Positions 27,864 through 37,758 of a stretch of DNA of 64,000 bases are shown here, piece by piece. Under the pieces are notes generated by a model. It did not search any database. It was not told the DNA's origin and saw only the letters and a list, made by a program, of their open reading frames with translations. Position numbers and translations under genes: made by a program. Every line of letters starts with the position of its first letter. Within the stretch, counting starts at the first letter, position 1. Source of the DNA: Pseudomonas sp. NCCP-436 (GTDB lineage: Bacteria; Pseudomonadota; Gammaproteobacteria; Pseudomonadales; Pseudomonadaceae); NCBI RefSeq assembly GCF_019656335.1, contig NZ_BPLZ01000013.1:39914-103913 (forward strand), given 5' to 3'.

Positions 27864-29218
27864 GCAGGCGTAGTTCCGGCCTGCGTTTTCAGGCTGGTGG
27901 TGGCAGTCGTGCCGCGCAGCTTCCAGTTGGCAAGAAGCAGCGCCTGACAATCGAGCGGCAGGCCGGTGATGGCCGTGGTATCGCCTTCGAGGGAGGGCGC
28001 ACCTGGTTCGTCAGTGGTGCGCTGGCCGGCGAGCAGGTCGAGGCAAGGGTGCTTGGCGCTCGTAGCCAGACCGTCGATGCGCGCACCGAACGCATTATCG
28101 TGGCCAGCTCTGGACGACGTACCGCATCCTGCATACATGCCGGCCAGTGCGGTGGCTGCAACCTGCAACATATGCAGCATGCTGACCAGCTTGCCCTGAA
28201 ACAGCGCACTCTGGCGGAGCAACTGAGCCGGCTGGGCGGCATTCAGCCGGACGAATGGGCTGTGCCGCTGAGCGGAGCCGAGTTCGGTTACCGGCGTCGT
28301 GCGCGCATCGCCGTGCGCTGGGATGCCAGGAGTCGACAGCTGCAGGTGGGCTTTCGCGCCGAAGCCAGTCAGGCGATCGTTGCCATTGACCGGTGCCCGG
28401 TGCTGGTACAGCCCTTGCAGCCGATTTTCCAGGCATTGCCAGCCTTGCTGCGCAAACTCGAGAAACCTCAGGCGCTGGGTCATGTCGAGCTGTTCAGCGG
28501 TAGCGCCGAGGCCATGTTGCTGCGCCATACTGCAGCGCTGAGTCAGGGCGATCTGAACCTTCTCAGGGCATTCTGTTCGCAGTACGACGTACAGCTGTGG
28601 CTGCAGGGAGAAGGCCAGGCACAAGCCGATGATGCGCAGGCCGAGTTGGCCTTCCGCTTGCCCTCTTGGGATTTGCAACTGGCCTGTCGGCCCGGAGACT
28701 TTGTCCAGGTTAACGAATCGGTCAACGAGTCGATGATTGCCCAGGCTCTAGACTGGCTCGGCGTAGAACCGGGCGAGCGGGTGCTCGATCTGTTTTGTGG
28801 GCTGGGCAATTTCGCTCTGCCGCTGGCTCGGCAGCGGGCCGAGGTGGTGGCTGTCGAAGGCGTCGAAGGCATGGTCAGACGCGCCGCTGCCAATGCCCGA
28901 GACAATGGACTGGAGAATGCGCACTTTTTCCGGGCCGATCTGTCCAAGCCGCTGGCTGGTCAGAACTGGGCGCAGGGAGGCTTTGCCGCCGTGCTGCTCG
29001 ATCCGCCGCGTGATGGAGCGCTGGAGGTGGTGCGCGGGATGAGCGGGTTGGGCGCCAAGCGTCTGGTCTATGTATCCTGCAATCCGACGACTTTGGCGCG
29101 TGATGCCGCCGAGCTGATTCGTCAGGGCTACCGCCTGCGCCGCGCCGGAATCCTGGATATGTTTCCGCAGACTGCGCATGTCGAGGCCATGGCACTGTTT
29201 GAACGATCCGGGGCCTAG
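27860..29218 (+). CDS. rlmD: 23S rRNA (uracil(1939)-C5)-methyltransferase RlmD
   Basis: 452 residues. A TRAM domain at the N terminus ([20 protein letters not shown]) precedes the iron-sulfur cysteines [14 protein letters not shown] and the SAM-dependent methyltransferase domain ([16 protein letters not shown]). The catalytic nucleophile is the Cys in [13 protein letters not shown]. RlmD methylates U1939 of 23S rRNA. It is coupled to cysM by a 4-base overlap. Confidence 0.95.
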   Translation: MSRRSSGLRFQAGGGSRAAQLPVGKKQRLTIERQAGDGRGIAFEGGRTWFVSGALAGEQVEARVLGARSQTVDARTERIIVASSGRRTASCIHAGQCGGCNLQHMQHADQLALKQRTLAEQLSRLGGIQPDEWAVPLSGAEFGYRRRARIAVRWDARSRQLQVGFRAEASQAIVAIDRCPVLVQPLQPIFQALPALLRKLEKPQALGHVELFSGSAEAMLLRHTAALSQGDLNLLRAFCSQYDVQLWLQGEGQAQADDAQAELAFRLPSWDLQLACRPGDFVQVNESVNESMIAQALDWLGVEPGERVLDLFCGLGNFALPLARQRAEVVAVEGVEGMVRRAAANARDNGLENAHFFRADLSKPLAGQNWAQGGFAAVLLDPPRDGALEVVRGMSGLGAKRLVYVSCNPTTLARDAAELIRQGYRLRRAGILDMFPQTAHVEAMALFERSGA

Positions 29219-29232
29219 CCCGCGAAACAAGG

Positions 29233-29306
29233 GCGGTACGCTGAGTACCGCACGGACGAGCAGGAAGCGTCCGTCATGTTAATCCGACCGGCTCATAGAA
29301 GGCCGG
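29233..29306 (+). promoter_or_regulatory. Leader region of relA with three consecutive hairpins
   Basis: Stems gcggtac/gtaccgc (29233-29251), acggacg/cgtccgt (29252-29274) and ccggc/gccgg (29288-29306) follow each other between rlmD and relA. None has a T-run, so a simple terminator is unlikely; RNA folding of the relA leader or end-processing is possible. Confidence 0.4.
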
Positions 29307-29351
29307 CGACTTTTCGGTGTGCTGTATCCGCACCGTAGGGAAGGTAAGACA

Positions 29352-31595
29352 ATGGTTCAGGTTAGAGCGCATCAGCCAGTCAACGACGATGGCAGCATTA
29401 ATCTCGAGGCCTGGCTGGATCATGTCGCCAGCGTTGTCCCGGCGCTGGATCGCCAGGGACTGCAGGAAGCCTGCGAGTTTGCCCGGGAGGTTGAGCAGCA
29501 GGCTCACTCCACGAAGAACCACTGGAGCGAGGGGGCCTCGACTTTTCGTGCCGGCCTCGATATCGCCGAGATTCTCGCAGATCTCAAGCTTGATCAGGAT
29601 TCACTGGTGGCAGCGGTCATCTACCGCGGCGTGCGTGAAGGGCAGGTGAGTCTGGCAACGGTTCATCAGCGCTTCGGTGCGGTGGTGGCCAAGCTGATCG
29701 AGGGTGTGCTGCGCATGGCGGCGATCAGCGCCAGTATCAACCCGCGCGAATCGGTGGTGGTCGGCTCTCAGACTCAGGTGGAAAACCTGCGCAAGATGCT
29801 GGTGGCCATGGTCGACGACGTTCGCGTGGCGTTGATCAAGCTGGCCGAGCGTACCTGCGCTATCCGCGCGGTCAAGGAAGCCGACGAGGAAAAGCGCCAG
29901 CGCGTAGCGCGCGAGGTGTTCGACATCTATGCCCCGCTGGCTCACCGTCTTGGCATTGGCCATATCAAGTGGGAGCTGGAAGACCTGTCGTTCCGCTATC
30001 TGGAGCCTGAGCAGTACAAGCAGATCGCAAGGCTGCTGCATGAGCGGCGACTCGATCGTGAGCAATATATCAACGATGCCATGGCCCACCTGCGCCTGGA
30101 GCTTGAGAGTGCCGGGATCAAGGCCGACATCAGTGGCCGGGCCAAGCACATCTATTCGATCTGGCGGAAGATGCAGCGCAAGGGCCTGCAGTTCAGCCAG
30201 ATCTACGACGTGCGCGCAGTGCGCGTGCTGGTGCCGGAGGTGCGCGACTGTTACACCACCCTGGGCATAGTGCATACCCTGTGGCGGCATATCCCCAAGG
30301 AGTTCGACGACTACATCGCCAACCCCAAGGAAAATGGCTACCGCTCGCTGCACACGGCCGTGCTCGGTCCCGAGGGCAAGGTGCTGGAGGTGCAGATCCG
30401 TACTCATGCCATGCATGAGGAGGCCGAACTGGGTGTTTGCGCGCACTGGCGCTACAAGGGTACCGACGTCAAGTCCGGCTCCAATCACTATGAAGAGAAA
30501 ATCTCCTGGCTGCGTCAGGTGATCGAGTGGCACGAGGAGCTGGGCGACATCGGCGGCCTGGCCGAGCAGTTGCGTGTCGACATCGAGCCGGACCGGGTCT
30601 ACGTATTTACCCCGGACGGTCATGCCATCGACCTGCCCAAGGGGGCCACACCGCTGGATTTCGCCTATCGCGTGCACACCGAAATCGGTCATGCCTGCCG
30701 GGGCGCCAAGATCAACGGGCGCATCGTGCCGCTGACCTATAGCCTGCAAACCGGTGAACAGGTGGAAATCATCACCAGCAAGCAAGGGGCGCCGAGCCGC
30801 GACTGGCTCAACCCAAACCTGGGCTATGTCACCACCAGTCGTGCCCGGGCGAAGATCGTGCACTGGTTCAAGCTGCAGGATCGCGACCAGAACGTTGCTG
30901 CCGGCCGTCAGTTGCTTGAACGTGAGCTGGCGCGTCTGGCACTCAGCGGCGTGGATTTCGACAAACTGGCGGAAAAGGCCAACCTCAAGAGCTCTGAGGA
31001 TATGTACGCCGCCTTGGGGGCTGGCGATCTGCGCCTGGCTCATGTTGTCGGCCTAGCCCAGCAACTGGTGGAGCCGGAGCGTGGCAACGAGCAGCTTGAA
31101 CTGATCCCGCGCAAGGCTCAGGGATTCAGACCGGGCAAGCGTGGTGACATCCAGATTCAGGGGGTCGGCAACCTGCTGACGCAGATGGCCGGCTGCTGCC
31201 AGCCACTGCCGGGCGACCCGATCGTCGGTTACATCACCCTTGGCCGTGGCGTCACCATCCATCGCCAGGACTGTCCGACTGCGCTGCAGCAGTCTGGCCG
31301 CGAGCCGGAGCGAATGATCCAGGTCAGTTGGGGGCCGGTGCCGGTGCAGACCTACCCGGTGGAAATCGCCATCAAGGCCTACGACCGCTCCGGTCTGCTG
31401 CGCGACGTGACCCAGGTACTGCTCAACGAGAAACTCAACGTGCTGGCGGTCAATACCCGCTCCAACAAGGAGGACAACACCGCCTCCATGTCGATCACCG
31501 TGGAGATTCCCGGACTGGATGCGCTGGGGCGTCTGCTGGCCCGTATCAGCCAGTTGCCCAACATCATCGAGGCACGTCGCCAGCGTGCCAACTGA
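29352..31595 (+). CDS. relA: GTP pyrophosphokinase RelA
   Basis: 747 residues: a pseudo-HD hydrolase region, synthetase domain (about 240-360, YDVRAVRVLVPEVRDCYTTLG), TGS domain (RVYVFTPDGHAIDLPKGATPLDFAYRVHTEIG), zinc-finger region and C-terminal ACT domain. The hydrolase motif that is HD in SpoT reads YR here (AAVIYRGVREG), so this is the synthetase-only RelA that makes (p)ppGpp on stalled ribosomes. It is preceded by a leader with three hairpins. mazG follows 33 bases later. Confidence 0.96.
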   Translation: MVQVRAHQPVNDDGSINLEAWLDHVASVVPALDRQGLQEACEFAREVEQQAHSTKNHWSEGASTFRAGLDIAEILADLKLDQDSLVAAVIYRGVREGQVSLATVHQRFGAVVAKLIEGVLRMAAISASINPRESVVVGSQTQVENLRKMLVAMVDDVRVALIKLAERTCAIRAVKEADEEKRQRVAREVFDIYAPLAHRLGIGHIKWELEDLSFRYLEPEQYKQIARLLHERRLDREQYINDAMAHLRLELESAGIKADISGRAKHIYSIWRKMQRKGLQFSQIYDVRAVRVLVPEVRDCYTTLGIVHTLWRHIPKEFDDYIANPKENGYRSLHTAVLGPEGKVLEVQIRTHAMHEEAELGVCAHWRYKGTDVKSGSNHYEEKISWLRQVIEWHEELGDIGGLAEQLRVDIEPDRVYVFTPDGHAIDLPKGATPLDFAYRVHTEIGHACRGAKINGRIVPLTYSLQTGEQVEIITSKQGAPSRDWLNPNLGYVTTSRARAKIVHWFKLQDRDQNVAAGRQLLERELARLALSGVDFDKLAEKANLKSSEDMYAALGAGDLRLAHVVGLAQQLVEPERGNEQLELIPRKAQGFRPGKRGDIQIQGVGNLLTQMAGCCQPLPGDPIVGYITLGRGVTIHRQDCPTALQQSGREPERMIQVSWGPVPVQTYPVEIAIKAYDRSGLLRDVTQVLLNEKLNVLAVNTRSNKEDNTASMSITVEIPGLDALGRLLARISQLPNIIEARRQRAN

Positions 31596-31628
31596 GTGAC
31601 GCCCAAAGTCCGAGGTTGTTGATCCGAC

Positions 31629-32459
31629 ATGTACCAATTAGACGACTTGCTGCACCTGATGGCTCGCCTGCGTGATCCGCAACACGGCTGCCCCTGGGAT
31701 CTCAAGCAGGATTACGCCAGCATCGTGCCCTATACCCTCGAAGAGGCCTATGAGGTGGCAGATGCCATCGAGCGTGGCGATTTCGACCACCTTCCGGGTG
31801 AGTTGGGCGACCTGCTGTTTCAGGTGGTCTACTACAGCCAGCTGGCAAGGGAGGAGGGGCGTTTCGACTTTGCCCGGGTGGTCGATGGCATCACCCGCAA
31901 GCTGATCCGCCGCCATCCACATGTATTCCCGGACGGCGATCTGTACGGCGCTCCGGATGCGACGCGGCTGGAGGAAGCTGCGGTGAAACAGCGCTGGGAG
32001 GAACTCAAGGCCGAGGAACGCGCCGAGAAAGCCGCCGAGCCTGAGCAGCTCTCGCTGCTTGACGATGTGCCGGTCGCGCTGCCGGCATTGTCACGAGCTG
32101 CCAAGCTGCAGAAGCGTGCCGCGCAGGTGGGGTTCGACTGGCCCGAAGCGCTGCCGGTGGTGGACAAGGTGCGCGAGGAGCTGGACGAAGTTCTTGAGGC
32201 CATGAGTGAAAATGACGCCGAGGCCGTGGCCGAGGAAATCGGTGACCTGCTGTTCGTCGTGACCAATCTGGCCCGCCATCTCAAGGTAGATCCGGAGGCG
32301 GCACTGCGGGCGGCCAATGGCAAGTTCGAGCGGCGTTTTCGCTTTATCGAGCAGCGTGTGCGAGCCACCGGCCGCCGCCTTGACGGCTGCACCCTGGAAG
32401 AACTGGACGCTCTCTGGGGCGAGGCCAAGAAGTTGGAGAAACAGTCGCCGGGCTGCTGA
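31629..32459 (+). CDS. mazG: Nucleoside triphosphate pyrophosphohydrolase MazG
   Basis: 276 residues with two MazG domains. The first has the metal-binding EEAYEVADAIERGDFD...GELGDLLFQVVYYS pattern, the second EELDEVLEAM...EEIGDLLFVVTNLAR. MazG hydrolyses NTPs to NMPs and PPi and can lower (p)ppGpp effects in E. coli, where it also lies after relA. The gene order relA-mazG is conserved in Pseudomonas. Confidence 0.94.
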   Translation: MYQLDDLLHLMARLRDPQHGCPWDLKQDYASIVPYTLEEAYEVADAIERGDFDHLPGELGDLLFQVVYYSQLAREEGRFDFARVVDGITRKLIRRHPHVFPDGDLYGAPDATRLEEAAVKQRWEELKAEERAEKAAEPEQLSLLDDVPVALPALSRAAKLQKRAAQVGFDWPEALPVVDKVREELDEVLEAMSENDAEAVAEEIGDLLFVVTNLARHLKVDPEAALRAANGKFERRFRFIEQRVRATGRRLDGCTLEELDALWGEAKKLEKQSPGC

Positions 32460-32564
32460 GAGGCTGGAGCGAGACTGGCAGAGCCCTTATGCTGGGCAAC
32501 TTGAAACGGGCGCTGGCAGAGTCTGCCGCCGCCGCAACGGAATCATCTTCGGGATCGTGAGATT

Positions 32565-33104
32565 ATGGGTCTTTCCCTGCGCGACCAGCTGCTCAAAGCC
32601 GGCCTGGTCAACGAGAAACAGGCCAAACAGGTTGGCAAGCAGCAGCAGAAGCAGAAGCGTCTGGCCCACAAGGGCCAGGCCCAGCTGGATGACAGCGCCC
32701 GTCAGGCAGCGCTGCAGGCTCAGGCCGAGAAGGCGGCCCGGGATCAGGAGCTCAATCGTCAGCAGCAGGAAAAGGCCGAGCGTAAGGCACGTGCTGCGCA
32801 GATCAAGCAACTGATAGAACGTTCCCGCCTGCCCAAGCTGGAGGGCGACGACTACTACAACTTCGTCGATGACAAGAAGGTCAAGCGTCTGGCGGTCAAT
32901 GCCATGATGCGCAACAAGCTGTCCAACGGCTGGCTGGCCATCGTCCGCCATGGCGGTGGCTACGAGGTCATCCCGCGTGAGGCAGCGTTGAAGATCCAGG
33001 AACGTGATCCTTCCCGTATCGTCCTGCTCAACACCCATGTCGAGGAACCGGACGCCGACGACCCCTACGCCGCCTACAAGATTCCGGACGATCTGATGTG
33101 GTAG
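32565..33104 (+). CDS. DUF2058 domain-containing protein (YaiL-like)
   Basis: 179 residues. The N-terminal segment SLRDQLLKAGLVNEKQAKQ and a long Lys/Gln/Glu-rich coiled coil (about 20-90) are followed by YYNFVDDKKVKRLAVNAMMRNKL and GGGYEVIPREAALKI. It fits DUF2058, a family linked loosely with nucleic acids. No signal peptide. The gene stands alone between mazG and the convergent oprD gene. Confidence 0.85.
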   Translation: MGLSLRDQLLKAGLVNEKQAKQVGKQQQKQKRLAHKGQAQLDDSARQAALQAQAEKAARDQELNRQQQEKAERKARAAQIKQLIERSRLPKLEGDDYYNFVDDKKVKRLAVNAMMRNKLSNGWLAIVRHGGGYEVIPREAALKIQERDPSRIVLLNTHVEEPDADDPYAAYKIPDDLMW

Positions 33105-33158
33105 TCCGGCACCTGCCGCAAGCTCATGAATGACTGGTGGCAGGCTCACCGGGCAGGT

Positions 33159-33183
33159 CTGCCGTGGGGCAATCCCGCGGCAG
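33159..33183. terminator. Hairpin between convergent DUF2058 and oprD genes
   Basis: A 10-bp stem, ctgccgtggg/cccgcggcag, with one G-T pair, lies between the two stop codons. It can serve as a shared end for both transcripts, though no clear T-run is present. Confidence 0.45.
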
Positions 33184-33195
33184 TTGCCTGAACGG

Positions 33196-34440
33196 CTATA
33201 GCAGCGGGATGGTATAGCTGACGATCAGGCGGTTCTCGTCCAGATCGCCGGTGCTGGCGTTGGAGCGCACCATGGCATTGCGCCAGCGCACGCCGAGGTT
33301 CTTCAGCGGGCCTTCCTGCACCACGTAGCTGATGTCGATATCGCGTTCCCACTCCCGGCCGTTGACGCCGCCGACGCCGTCGAAGCCATCACCCTTGACG
33401 TAGCGGACAAAAGCGCTCAGTCCAGGGATGCCATAGCTGGCGAAGTTGATGTCGTAGCGGGCCTGCCAGGATTTCTCGTCCTTGCGGGTGAAGTCGAGAA
33501 TCTGTAGGTAGTTGACGATGTACGGATCGGTCTCGCTGAGGAAGGGGAAGGCATTGTCGCCGTCGACCTTCTGATAGCCGAGGCGGAAGGTATGCGCACC
33601 GATGCCGGCCCAGAGGTTGAGCGAGGTCAGCTCGTTGTCCAGTTTTCCGCCCAGCCGGCGGCCGTTATCTGCGGAATCGAAATAGGCGAGGTTGGCGCCC
33701 AGCTTCCAGTCACCGACTGGCTGAACATGGATCAGGTTGTACAGCTTCTGGTCGTAGATGTCTTCCAGCTCGCCATACCACAGCCCTACGGTGGTGTTGC
33801 CACCGTTGAACTTGTAGTCGCCGCCGGCGAAGTTGTAGCGGTCGCTCTTGCCGCCGACGTTGCTGGCTGTGAGGTCGACTCGATCGGTGGAGGCGCGGTG
33901 GTTCACCTCGCGCAACTGGCCGCCGTTAAGGGTCAGGCCGTCGATTTCCTGAGAGGTGATCTGCGCACCACTGAACACCTGTGGTAGCAGGCGCGAGTCG
34001 CCAGCGGAGACGATCGGCAGCTTCGGCATCAGCCCGCCGACGCGCAGGGTGGTCTTCGACAGGCGTGCCTTGGCCGCGCCGCTGAACTCGGAGTATTTAT
34101 CCGGTCCCTCGTCGCCGAAGGCATTGGGCAGCAGGCCGGTGCCGGCACGCTGATCCGAGGAGTCCAGCTTCAGCCCGAGCCCGGCGTAGGCATCCAGACC
34201 GAAGCCCACGGTACCTTCGGTAAAACCCGACTCCAGCTTGAAGATGAAGCCCTGAGCCCATTCCTCCCGCTTGGACTGGGCGACGCCCGGATCTCGCAGG
34301 TCGCGGTTCATGTAGAAATTGCGCAGTTCCAGGGTGGCCTTGCTGTCGTCGATCAGATTGGCCTGTGCCAGGCCCGGCAAGGTGAGGCAAGTGCCGAGGG
34401 TGGCGCAGGCCACGGCTCGGGCGAGGGGAGTCTTGCTCAT
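33196..34440 (-). CDS. OprD family outer membrane porin
   Basis: 414 residues with a signal peptide (MSKTPLARAVACATLG..., cleavage near AQA-NL). The mature protein is beta-rich with alternating aromatic residues, opens LIDDSKATLELRNFYMNRD, and ends with a phenylalanine-free TIPLL. Pattern and opening match OprD-type specific porins (Occ family) that take up amino acids or aromatic acids. The substrate class cannot be told. The final outer-membrane strand SYTIPLL lacks the usual C-terminal Phe but ends in Leu, as some porins do. Confidence 0.88.
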   Translation of the reverse strand: MSKTPLARAVACATLGTCLTLPGLAQANLIDDSKATLELRNFYMNRDLRDPGVAQSKREEWAQGFIFKLESGFTEGTVGFGLDAYAGLGLKLDSSDQRAGTGLLPNAFGDEGPDKYSEFSGAAKARLSKTTLRVGGLMPKLPIVSAGDSRLLPQVFSGAQITSQEIDGLTLNGGQLREVNHRASTDRVDLTASNVGGKSDRYNFAGGDYKFNGGNTTVGLWYGELEDIYDQKLYNLIHVQPVGDWKLGANLAYFDSADNGRRLGGKLDNELTSLNLWAGIGAHTFRLGYQKVDGDNAFPFLSETDPYIVNYLQILDFTRKDEKSWQARYDINFASYGIPGLSAFVRYVKGDGFDGVGGVNGREWERDIDISYVVQEGPLKNLGVRWRNAMVRSNASTGDLDENRLIVSYTIPLL

Positions 34441-34686
34441 TATTGTTGTCTCCTCGTGTGGTTTACGGCCGAACCACGGCGTGACCGGCCGGTTGCGGCG
34501 CGGAGAAAATAACCACTTTGGTCGCAGAGAGACTGTAAGACTTTAGTCTGGCGAAAGCGGGAACCCTGCCGGTGCGGGGCGCGCTTGGCAGCAATGGACA
34601 TGTGATGACCGTTGGTCGGGCGAGGTTAAAGTCCTCCTGCCGGTGGCCGCTAAGGTTGCAGATGACCATCCACCCGAGGCCTTGTC

Positions 34687-35814
34687 ATGAACCCGCTCAA
34701 TTCCCTCCCTGCTGCTGCCCGTACCGTCCAGGCCGGTACTGCCGGTGCCGCCCGCCAAGAGGTGGTCGATCCTCATGAGATTCTGGCCAACCGCCTGGCC
34801 AAGCGACTCGGGCTGCAGCCGGGGGCACTGAGCGGCAAGCGCGATGACTACACTCCGGAGAAGGTGGCCGAACGGGTGCTGGGCTTTATTGAGCAGCGCC
34901 TGCAGAGCGAGGCCGCCGCCGGGGCCGACCCGAAACGTCTGGAAGCGCTCATGGCCCAGGCCCGCGACGGAGTTGAAAAGGGCTTTGCCGAAGCGCGCAA
35001 GATTCTCGACGGCATGGGAGTACTGAGCGGGCAGATAGCCACTGACATTGATGACACCTATTCGCGTATCCAGGATGGCCTGAATGCTCTGGATCGGCGT
35101 TTTGCCGGTGCTGCCGACGAGGCTCGGCAGGTGTCGCTCAGCGCGCAGCGTGAACAGGTCAGTGCACTGGCCGAGTCCTTTGAACTGTCGGTTACTACCC
35201 GTGACGGCGACCGCCTGCGCATTTCCGTGGCGCAGGCATCGGCCAGTTGGTCGCAGAGCCGGATGGATGCGGGGGCGGACGGCAATTCCATCCAGGCGAG
35301 TGCGAGCAGTCAGTCCGGCAGCTTGCGTATCGGCGCCTGGCAGGTGGAAATCGAGGGCGAGCTGGACGACGGCGAGGTGAAGGCGCTGGAGAAGCTCTTC
35401 AGTCAGGTGCAGGCACTCTCCGACCGCTTCTACGCTGGGGACTCAGTAGGTGCCTTCGACCGCGCCATGGCGCTGGAGATGGATGGTGAGCAGCTAGCCT
35501 CGCTGTCGCTGCGGCTGACCCAGAGCAGCGTGCGTCAGGTCAGCGACAGCTATGGCGCGTTGGCCGGGCAGGGTGCCAGCGCGATCAATACCAGTCTGCA
35601 GGAATACGCGCGCGGCCTGCTCGAGGCGCTGCGCAGCGCCAGCGAAATGAGCGAGGATGCCGGTAACCTGCTCGGTCAGCTGCTGCGTGGCGGCATGTCG
35701 CTGGACGAGCGCTACGACCAGCAGCGTCTGGACAAGGCCGAGCAGCTCAGCCGCAGTTTGCTCGACGGTCTGCAGACACTGCTTGCCAGAGACGCTGCGC
35801 AGTCTGAAGCGTAG
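34687..35814 (+). CDS. DUF5610 domain-containing protein
   Basis: 375 residues, largely helical, rich in Ala, Gln and Asp, with no signal peptide or membrane segment. It opens NPLNSLPAAARTVQAG and carries the conserved-looking YTPEKVAERVLGFIEQRL and IDDTYSRIQDGL. A beta-like central part (SFELSVTTRDGDRLRIS, WQVEIEGELDDGEVKALE) fits the DUF5610 family. Its biological role is unknown. It is followed by a small glutaredoxin-like gene. Confidence 0.75.
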   Translation: MNPLNSLPAAARTVQAGTAGAARQEVVDPHEILANRLAKRLGLQPGALSGKRDDYTPEKVAERVLGFIEQRLQSEAAAGADPKRLEALMAQARDGVEKGFAEARKILDGMGVLSGQIATDIDDTYSRIQDGLNALDRRFAGAADEARQVSLSAQREQVSALAESFELSVTTRDGDRLRISVAQASASWSQSRMDAGADGNSIQASASSQSGSLRIGAWQVEIEGELDDGEVKALEKLFSQVQALSDRFYAGDSVGAFDRAMALEMDGEQLASLSLRLTQSSVRQVSDSYGALAGQGASAINTSLQEYARGLLEALRSASEMSEDAGNLLGQLLRGGMSLDERYDQQRLDKAEQLSRSLLDGLQTLLARDAAQSEA

Positions 35815-35857
35815 TGCGGTGCTAAACTGCGCGCCCTGCCGATAGTGAGGTGCGCTC

Positions 35858-36094
35858 ATGACGCCTGAATGCCAACTTTTCGGAACCCTCGGCTGCCACC
35901 TGTGCGAGCTGGCCGAGGCATTGCTGATGCCCTTTGTCGAGAATGGTCTGCTGGTCGAGCTGATCGACATTGCCGAGCATGAGGGCCTAGTCGAGCGTTA
36001 CGGCCTGTGCATTCCCGTGCTGCGTCGCTGTGACAATGGCCAGGAACTGAACTGGCCATTCGATGCCGAGCAGGTGGTGGCCTTTCTTGGTTGA
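35858..36094 (+). CDS. Glutaredoxin-like protein
   Basis: 78 residues. A thioredoxin-like fold with the CxxC motif CHLC at residues 13-16 (FGTLGCHLCELAEALL), followed by LIDIAEHEGLVERYG and the cis-proline IPVLRR. It matches the small glutaredoxin (DUF836) family. Short but complete. It lies after the DUF5610 gene and before the convergent folE. Confidence 0.85.
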   Translation: MTPECQLFGTLGCHLCELAEALLMPFVENGLLVELIDIAEHEGLVERYGLCIPVLRRCDNGQELNWPFDAEQVVAFLG

Positions 36095-36129
36095 TGCCTC
36101 GTCCGGTGGCCGGGCGAGCATGGCAGGGC

Positions 36130-36675
36130 TTAGCGCACCAGGTTAAGGAATTCGCCGCGGGTTGCCGGATTGTTGCGGAATTCGCCGAGCATTACCGAGG
36201 TGACCATGGACGAGTTCTGCTTTTCCACACCGCGCATCATCATGCACATGTGCTGCGCTTCGATCACCACGGCCACGCCCAGTGCGCCGGTGACCTGCTC
36301 GACTGCTTCGGCGATCTGGCGGGTGAGGTTTTCCTGGATCTGCAGGCGGCGGGCATACATGTCGACAATGCGTGCCACCTTCGACAGGCCGAGTACCTTG
36401 CCGCTGGGGATGTAGGCGACATGGGCCTTGCCGATAAAGGGCAGCAGGTGGTGTTCACACAGAGAGTACAGTTCGATGTTCTTCACCAGTACCATCTCGC
36501 TGTTGTCGGAGCTGAACAGTGCACCATTGGTGACTTCCTCCAGCGTCTGCTGGTAGCCGCGGCAGAGGTACTGCATGGCCTTGGCGGCGCGCTTGGGCGT
36601 GTCGAGCAGGCCTTCGCGGGAAACGTCCTCGCCAAGCTGGCCAAGGATTGCGGTGTAATGTTGTTCCAGGGACAT
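36130..36675 (-). CDS. folE: GTP cyclohydrolase I, FolE type
   Basis: 181 residues from the [10 protein letters not shown] start; longer frames are rejected because the upstream extension is proline-rich and has no match. The enzyme makes dihydroneopterin triphosphate for folate synthesis. Zinc and active-site residues are visible in [10 protein letters not shown] and in [15 protein letters not shown]. It uses the standard zinc-dependent FolE fold. An Smr-protein gene is upstream, in the same direction. Confidence 0.95.
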   Translation of the reverse strand: MSLEQHYTAILGQLGEDVSREGLLDTPKRAAKAMQYLCRGYQQTLEEVTNGALFSSDNSEMVLVKNIELYSLCEHHLLPFIGKAHVAYIPSGKVLGLSKVARIVDMYARRLQIQENLTRQIAEAVEQVTGALGVAVVIEAQHMCMMMRGVEKQNSSMVTSVMLGEFRNNPATRGEFLNLVR

Positions 36676-36749
36676 GGAAAATCCTGTTGGGATATCGAAG
36701 GGCGCAGAGTAGGGCGTCGGTATAGGGCTGGCAAGCATGAGCCGGCGAG

Positions 36750-37307
36750 CTAGTCGTCGCGGCCGTCCATCATGGTGCGCTTGAGGATGATGTAAACCGC
36801 GCCGGTACCACCGTGCTTGGGCAGGCAGGAGGTGAAACCGAGCACCTGAGGATGCTGGCGCAGCCAGGTGTTAACATGGCTCTTGATCATCGGCTTGCGT
36901 CCGTCCATGCGTGCCGCCTTGCCGTGAGTCACGCGTACGCAGCGGATCTCCCGACGGATAGCCTCGGCGAGGAAGTCCCAGAGTGTGTCGCGCGCCACGT
37001 CCACCTTCATGCCGTGCAGGTCGAGGCTGCCCTCGAAGGGAATCTGGCCGAGCTTTAGCTTGCGCATCTGGCCTTCCTGAACGCCGTTGCCTGCCCAGTA
37101 CAGGGCATCTTCGGCACCGACGTCGATGACGAACTGATCCGACAGTCCGTCTACCTTGATTTCGTCCTGACGAACGGTCGCTGCCTGGCGCAGCGTGCTG
37201 AACCGCAGGCGGTCGGTTTTAGGTTTGCCGGTGTCGGCACGGTCGTCTCTGAGTGGCTTGACGCCACGCAGTTCAGCCCGGAACAGGGAAAAGTCGTCGT
37301 CTTGCAT
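36750..37307 (-). CDS. Smr domain-containing protein (putative DNA endonuclease)
   Basis: 185 residues. The C-terminal Smr domain includes the DLHG motif ([20 protein letters not shown]), [11 protein letters not shown] and the final [12 protein letters not shown]. The N-terminal half is charged and variable. Small Smr proteins such as SmrA/YdaL are nicking endonucleases in vitro. I chose MQDDDFSLF as start, with an upstream ATG rejected because it lacks spacing to a ribosome binding site. Confidence 0.87.
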   Translation of the reverse strand: MQDDDFSLFRAELRGVKPLRDDRADTGKPKTDRLRFSTLRQAATVRQDEIKVDGLSDQFVIDVGAEDALYWAGNGVQEGQMRKLKLGQIPFEGSLDLHGMKVDVARDTLWDFLAEAIRREIRCVRVTHGKAARMDGRKPMIKSHVNTWLRQHPQVLGFTSCLPKHGGTGAVYIILKRTMMDGRDD

Positions 37308-37355
37308 CGGTCGCTCCGCGAAACAGGCGGGCATTTTACCTCTGCTGGAGCTGAA

Positions 37356-37673
37356 TCAGTCGCGCTTTTTCAGCAGGTGTGGTGCCATGCTCAGATCGCT
37401 TGGGCGACGCAGCCGGCGGCGGCAGCGTCGCCAGACAGCAATGCCGAGCCAGAGCAGCACCAGGCTTAGGCCGAAAACGGCAATGGCTTCTGCATTGCTA
37501 TTCAGGGGCGTCAGGCGTGGCGCACGACCGGCCAATGTGGCGACACCGGCCATCAGCAACAGAATGCCCAGGGCGGTCAGCAGTGCGCCAAGCACCACCC
37601 CCAGACGCAGGCGCCAGTTGCCGGGCTGGCGTGGCCGCAGGCGGCGGGCATCGAAATCGTCCGAAAGCTTCAT
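37356..37673 (-). CDS. Small two-helix inner membrane protein
   Basis: 105 residues. Two predicted membrane helices (about 25-48 and 63-82: VVLGALLTALGILLLMAGVA and AIAVFGLSLVLLWLGIAVW) are flanked by Arg-rich ends (RRLRPRQP and WRRCRRRLRRPS), so both termini are expected in the cytoplasm. Unknown function. It is upstream of the Smr gene in the same direction with about 48 bases between. Confidence 0.6.
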   Translation of the reverse strand: MKLSDDFDARRLRPRQPGNWRLRLGVVLGALLTALGILLLMAGVATLAGRAPRLTPLNSNAEAIAVFGLSLVLLWLGIAVWRRCRRRLRRPSDLSMAPHLLKKRD

Positions 37674-37758
37674 GTCGATTTCCTTTGTGGCTATCGGCGC
37701 TATGACCGGGGGAGCCCGGTTGGGTTCCCCTGGTGTCGACGGCCGCCGTGAGATTGGC

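Noticed and set aside
29601..31043. A 480-codon frame opposite relA
   Set aside because: Composition (many His, Gln and Leu) is that of an antisense shadow, and relA is intact on the other strand.
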